A stretch of DNA of 17,389 bases from Flavobacteriales bacterium. Lineage in GTDB: Bacteria; Bacteroidota; Bacteroidia; Flavobacteriales; UBA7430. The stretch covers positions 7,484 to 24,872 of the forward strand of contig NYWQ01000024.1 in assembly GCA_002685115.1 (NCBI GenBank), read 5' to 3'. Position numbers and translations under genes: made by a program. The notes below the pieces were generated by a model that saw only the letters and a program-made list of their open reading frames with translations, made no database searches and was not told where the DNA came from. Shown piece by piece: positions 15,213 through 17,389 of the stretch (its first letter is position 1; every line of letters begins with the position of its first letter).

Positions 15213-15869
15213 ATGCCCACTCCAACTAAAGAAAATTACCTGAAAGCTGTTTTTTTTCTGAGCCAGAAAAACCAGCAAATAACGATCACAGCATTGGCAA
15301 ACAAGATGAAGGTTAGTAAGCCAACAGCCAATAATATGGTAAAAAAAATGGAACAGAATAATTGGCTTTTGTATGAAAAATACAAACCTTTAGAACTAAC
15401 CCAAGCAGGGAAAAAAAAGGGTGCTTTAATTGTAAGAAAACACAGGTTGGCCGAAATGTTTTTAGCCGAAGTTATGGGTTTTGGTTGGGAAGAAGTACAC
15501 GAAATAGCAGAAGAAATGGAGCACTTAAAATCGCATTCTTTTTTTGATCGGATGGATGAGATATTGGGTTTTCCAACTATTGATCCACACGGTTCTCCCA
15601 TACCAGATAAAAATGGAACCATTCCAAAATCAACCTATATTAATTTAACCACTATTAAAGCAGGAGAAAAAGTAAGATTGTGTGGTTTGTTAAAGAGTTC
15701 TAAAGAATTGTTACTTTACCTAAATAAGAAAAAAATTACCTTAGGAACAGAATTTAAGGTACAACAGATTGAGCGCTTTGATAACAGTTTTGAAATAGGA
15801 GTAACGCCTACTAAAAAACTTGTTCTCACTTATGAGGTTTGTAAATGTTTGTTGGTTCAAAAATTGTGA
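15213..15869 (+). CDS. DtxR/MntR-family metal-dependent transcriptional regulator
   Basis: A 218-residue metal-sensing repressor. The N-terminal winged helix (about 1-65) includes the recognition region KVSKPTANNMVKKME. The metal-binding and dimerisation domain (about 70-135) has H77 and E81 in RKHRLAEMF, then H96, E100, E103 and H104 in WEEVHEIAEEMEHL, followed by the family signature DPHGSPIP. A C-terminal FeoA/SH3-like domain follows (about 145-218), as in DtxR/IdeR but absent from Bacillus MntR. E100 occupies the place of DtxR C102 and MntR E99, an MntR-like feature. N8 replaces MntR D8 or DtxR M10, and K11 replaces MntR E11. Metal preference (Mn or Fe) is therefore open. It is divergent from the TonB receptor, with an inverted repeat overlapping both promoters, so it probably represses the receptor gene and itself. 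Confidence 0.93.
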   Translation: MPTPTKENYLKAVFFLSQKNQQITITALANKMKVSKPTANNMVKKMEQNNWLLYEKYKPLELTQAGKKKGALIVRKHRLAEMFLAEVMGFGWEEVHEIAEEMEHLKSHSFFDRMDEILGFPTIDPHGSPIPDKNGTIPKSTYINLTTIKAGEKVRLCGLLKSSKELLLYLNKKKITLGTEFKVQQIERFDNSFEIGVTPTKKLVLTYEVCKCLLVQKL

Positions 15870-15903
15870 TTTGTAGAATATTTTCTCAGTAGGTAAACCT
15901 TGT

Positions 15904-17106
15904 TTAAACCCCCTTTATCCGATTCCATAACGCACTAAACATGCCGGCTTGCTTTTCTTTTGGTGGCCCACCCTCAGCCTCTTGCATTTCGTAACCATTT
16001 TTGCCTTCCAAGAGTTCAAACCTAAATATGTAAGCATCAATAGCATTTTCTTCGTTAAAGAAAGCTCCAAAACGCAAATCGTTCATCTGCAAACTATTTT
16101 CCTGAGGAATTACATTGTAATAATTGTCGCTAAACCAAGCAAGTGTTTTTAGAGTTTCATCGTTTTGCTTGTTTTTAAGCAAATCGTGGTTTTTTGCTAC
16201 TTCTGTAAACACTATTTGGCTTTGGTCAAACAAAGAGTATTGTGAGAGGTAAAAGCTCGTGTCGGTTTCAGCTACACAAGACCAAAGTACATTACTCAAA
16301 ATAGTCGGATTGGTTACAAATCGCTTTACCTCAATTTCCTGCGCACTTAAAGCCTCCCTATAAACAGCGTCTATATTAATCTTGTTCATCACAGTTGCAC
16401 CTAAATAAAGCGAACTTACTAGTATACCCAATTGGTTCCATTTTCTGCGTAAATTTGTTTCTTTTTTATAAGTTGCGGCAATCAGTAAACAAACCATAAA
16501 GGGCATTGTGTAAAGTGGGTCTGCAACAGAAATTGTAGACCAAGCCACGCGTGTGTTTGTAAATGGAGAAAACAATTGTGTGCCGTACATGGTAAAGCAA
16601 TCGAGAATAGGGTGGGTAAGTAAAGACCAGAAGAATAACCACTGCCATTCTTTTTCGCTTGCCTTTGGGGATTCCCACAAACCAGTAAAGTACTTTTTGT
16701 AGGTTGTTCGGTAGAGAACATAAGCCAATATAGCTCCTGCAAATAGCATTGGAATAAGTGGTTTAGGTGCACTAATATTCAGTACAAAATGAATAGAAAA
16801 CCCAATGAGAATGGTCGCTAAAAACCTAAGAATAAGTGCAATCCACTTGTGGTGTGGGCTTTTGTAAATAACGTATACCAATTTTCCAAACACCCAGGCA
16901 CCCAGTAAAGAAAATAGAATGGAGTGGCTAAAGCCTCTATGGAAAGCTAGGTTGTCTATGTTTGTTAAAAAGAATTTACCTAAAACATCTAAATCGGGAA
17001 TGGTACCGCCAACAGCTCCCCAAACCATAGCTCTGTTTCCAATTTTTTTACCTAAAACAAGCTCTCCAACTGCTGCGCCTAATACAATTTGTGTAAGTGA
17101 ATCCAT
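15904..17106 (-). CDS. YdjM/DUF457-family multi-pass membrane protein, putative metal-dependent hydrolase
   Basis: A 400-residue inner-membrane protein of the YdjM-like family (PF04307), whose members are described as putative metal-dependent hydrolases. Conserved polar motifs lie in the membrane half: MDSLTQ at the N-terminus, PDLD (37-40), HRGFSH (56-61) and THPILD (164-169), with GTQLFSPF at 175-182. The His and Asp residues could form a metal site. Hydrophobic segments are seen at about 60-82, 86-108, 116-132, 155-168, 198-212 and 225-242. The last 150 residues are more polar and probably soluble. E. coli YdjM is known mainly as an SOS-regulated gene; no LexA box was recognised here. The substrate is unknown. 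The -7 element TAAATTTG (17111-17118) ends 4 bases before the ATG. The gene is convergent with the metalloregulator gene, leaving 34 bases between them and no convincing terminator. Confidence 0.87.
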   Translation of the reverse strand: MDSLTQIVLGAAVGELVLGKKIGNRAMVWGAVGGTIPDLDVLGKFFLTNIDNLAFHRGFSHSILFSLLGAWVFGKLVYVIYKSPHHKWIALILRFLATILIGFSIHFVLNISAPKPLIPMLFAGAILAYVLYRTTYKKYFTGLWESPKASEKEWQWLFFWSLLTHPILDCFTMYGTQLFSPFTNTRVAWSTISVADPLYTMPFMVCLLIAATYKKETNLRRKWNQLGILVSSLYLGATVMNKINIDAVYREALSAQEIEVKRFVTNPTILSNVLWSCVAETDTSFYLSQYSLFDQSQIVFTEVAKNHDLLKNKQNDETLKTLAWFSDNYYNVIPQENSLQMNDLRFGAFFNEENAIDAYIFRFELLEGKNGYEMQEAEGGPPKEKQAGMFSALWNRIKGV

Positions 17107-17110
17107 AGCG

Positions 17111-17118
17111 CAAATTTA
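17111..17118 (-). promoter_or_regulatory. -7 promoter element abutting the YdjM-like gene start
   Basis: On the minus strand this reads TAAATTTG, matching TAnnTTTG, with only 4 bases before the ATG at 17106. No -33 TTG at the right distance was found; a CAAA at 17132-17135 gives a spacer of only 13. Transcripts would be leaderless or nearly so. Confidence 0.5.
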
Positions 17119-17229
17119 CAAATTTTAAGGTCAAATAGATTTTTTATTTAGAGCTGTTTTATTAGTTCACTTCTCTAAAATTAAACAAAACAAACCCATA
17201 AATATACACAAAACTAAATTTATATATAC

Positions 17230-17237
17230 TATATTTG
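17230..17237 (+). promoter_or_regulatory. -7 promoter element before the small open frame
   Basis: TATATTTG, an exact TAnnTTTG match, ending 12 bases before an ATG at 17250. No -33 TTG was found upstream. The stretch 17119-17229 is very AT-rich and otherwise shows nothing I can assign. Confidence 0.45.
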
Positions 17238-17249
17238 AATTTATTAGCA

Positions 17250-17369
17250 ATGAAACTAAAAATAATTTTTTTACCTGTAATGTATCAAATAATAGAATGT
17301 AAAAACATGACAGAAGTATATTTTCCTAGTGAATGGATTCAAAGCGTAAGTAAAGAGAGTAATTTTTAA
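17250..17369 (+). CDS. Possible 39-residue small protein, unknown
   Basis: A short open frame from ATG at 17250 to TAA at 17367-17369. The first 15 residues are mostly hydrophobic after a basic start (MKLKIIFLPVMYQII), and the remainder is polar (TEVYFPSEWIQSVSKES). I do not recognise it. It is supported mainly by the exact -7 element 12 bases upstream. It could be a small membrane peptide, the degraded start of a longer gene, or chance in AT-rich sequence. Confidence 0.3.
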   Translation: MKLKIIFLPVMYQIIECKNMTEVYFPSEWIQSVSKESNF

Positions 17370-17389
17370 CTAAAAATGGTTTATTAAAA

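Noticed and set aside
15889..15919. Imperfect hairpin GGTAAAC/GTTTAAACC between the metalloregulator gene and the YdjM-like gene as a terminator
   Set aside because: The stem needs a bulge, there is no T tract on the regulator side, and half of it lies in the YdjM-like coding end.

Overview
The window looks like ordinary chromosome from a low-GC member of the Bacteroidota, probably Flavobacteriia-like. This rests on repeated Bacteroidota-type promoter elements (TAnnTTTG at -7, in one case with TTTG exactly 19 bases upstream), the general lack of Shine-Dalgarno sequences, a TonB-dependent receptor with an N-terminal carboxypeptidase-D-like domain, a bifunctional phosphoglucose/phosphomannose isomerase, and a lysyl-tRNA synthetase with a C-terminal extension. 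The species cannot be named from the sequence.

Layout. Positions 1-4814 hold a plus-strand pair with a 4-base ATGA overlap: the 3' part of an AddA-type helicase-nuclease and a complete AddB-type nuclease, together a RecBCD-like double-strand-break repair enzyme. A strong bidirectional terminator (4834-4872) separates them from the convergent lysS (minus strand, 4889-6598). Divergent from lysS are the phosphoglucose/phosphomannose isomerase gene and lipB (GTG start), followed by an acyltransferase of the PlsC fold with altered motifs. A second perfect bidirectional terminator (9295-9325) separates that from a minus-strand glutaredoxin. Next comes a very AT-rich minus-strand gene for a membrane-anchored HExxH peptidase-like protein. 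Divergent from it are uvrC and an overlapping S4-domain (Hsp15-like) gene.

The S4 gene runs tail-to-tail, with a 25-base coding overlap, into a minus-strand TonB-dependent receptor. That receptor is divergent from a DtxR/MntR-type metalloregulator. The 78 bases between them carry two facing Bacteroidota promoters and an inverted repeat overlapping both -33 elements, which suggests a compact self-regulated metal-uptake module. The window ends with a minus-strand multi-pass membrane protein of the YdjM/DUF457 family and a possible 39-codon gene behind a good -7 element.

Most of the content is housekeeping: DNA repair, translation, lipoylation, sugar-phosphate and lipid metabolism. No mobile element, phage gene, CRISPR array, rRNA or tRNA was seen, and no gene-free stretch exceeds 300 bases. 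The points most worth a second look are the receptor/regulator control region, the AddB with an incomplete iron-sulfur cysteine set, the AT-rich peptidase gene, the non-canonical acyltransferase motifs, and two genes whose promoters lie so close to the start codon that their mRNAs should be leaderless.
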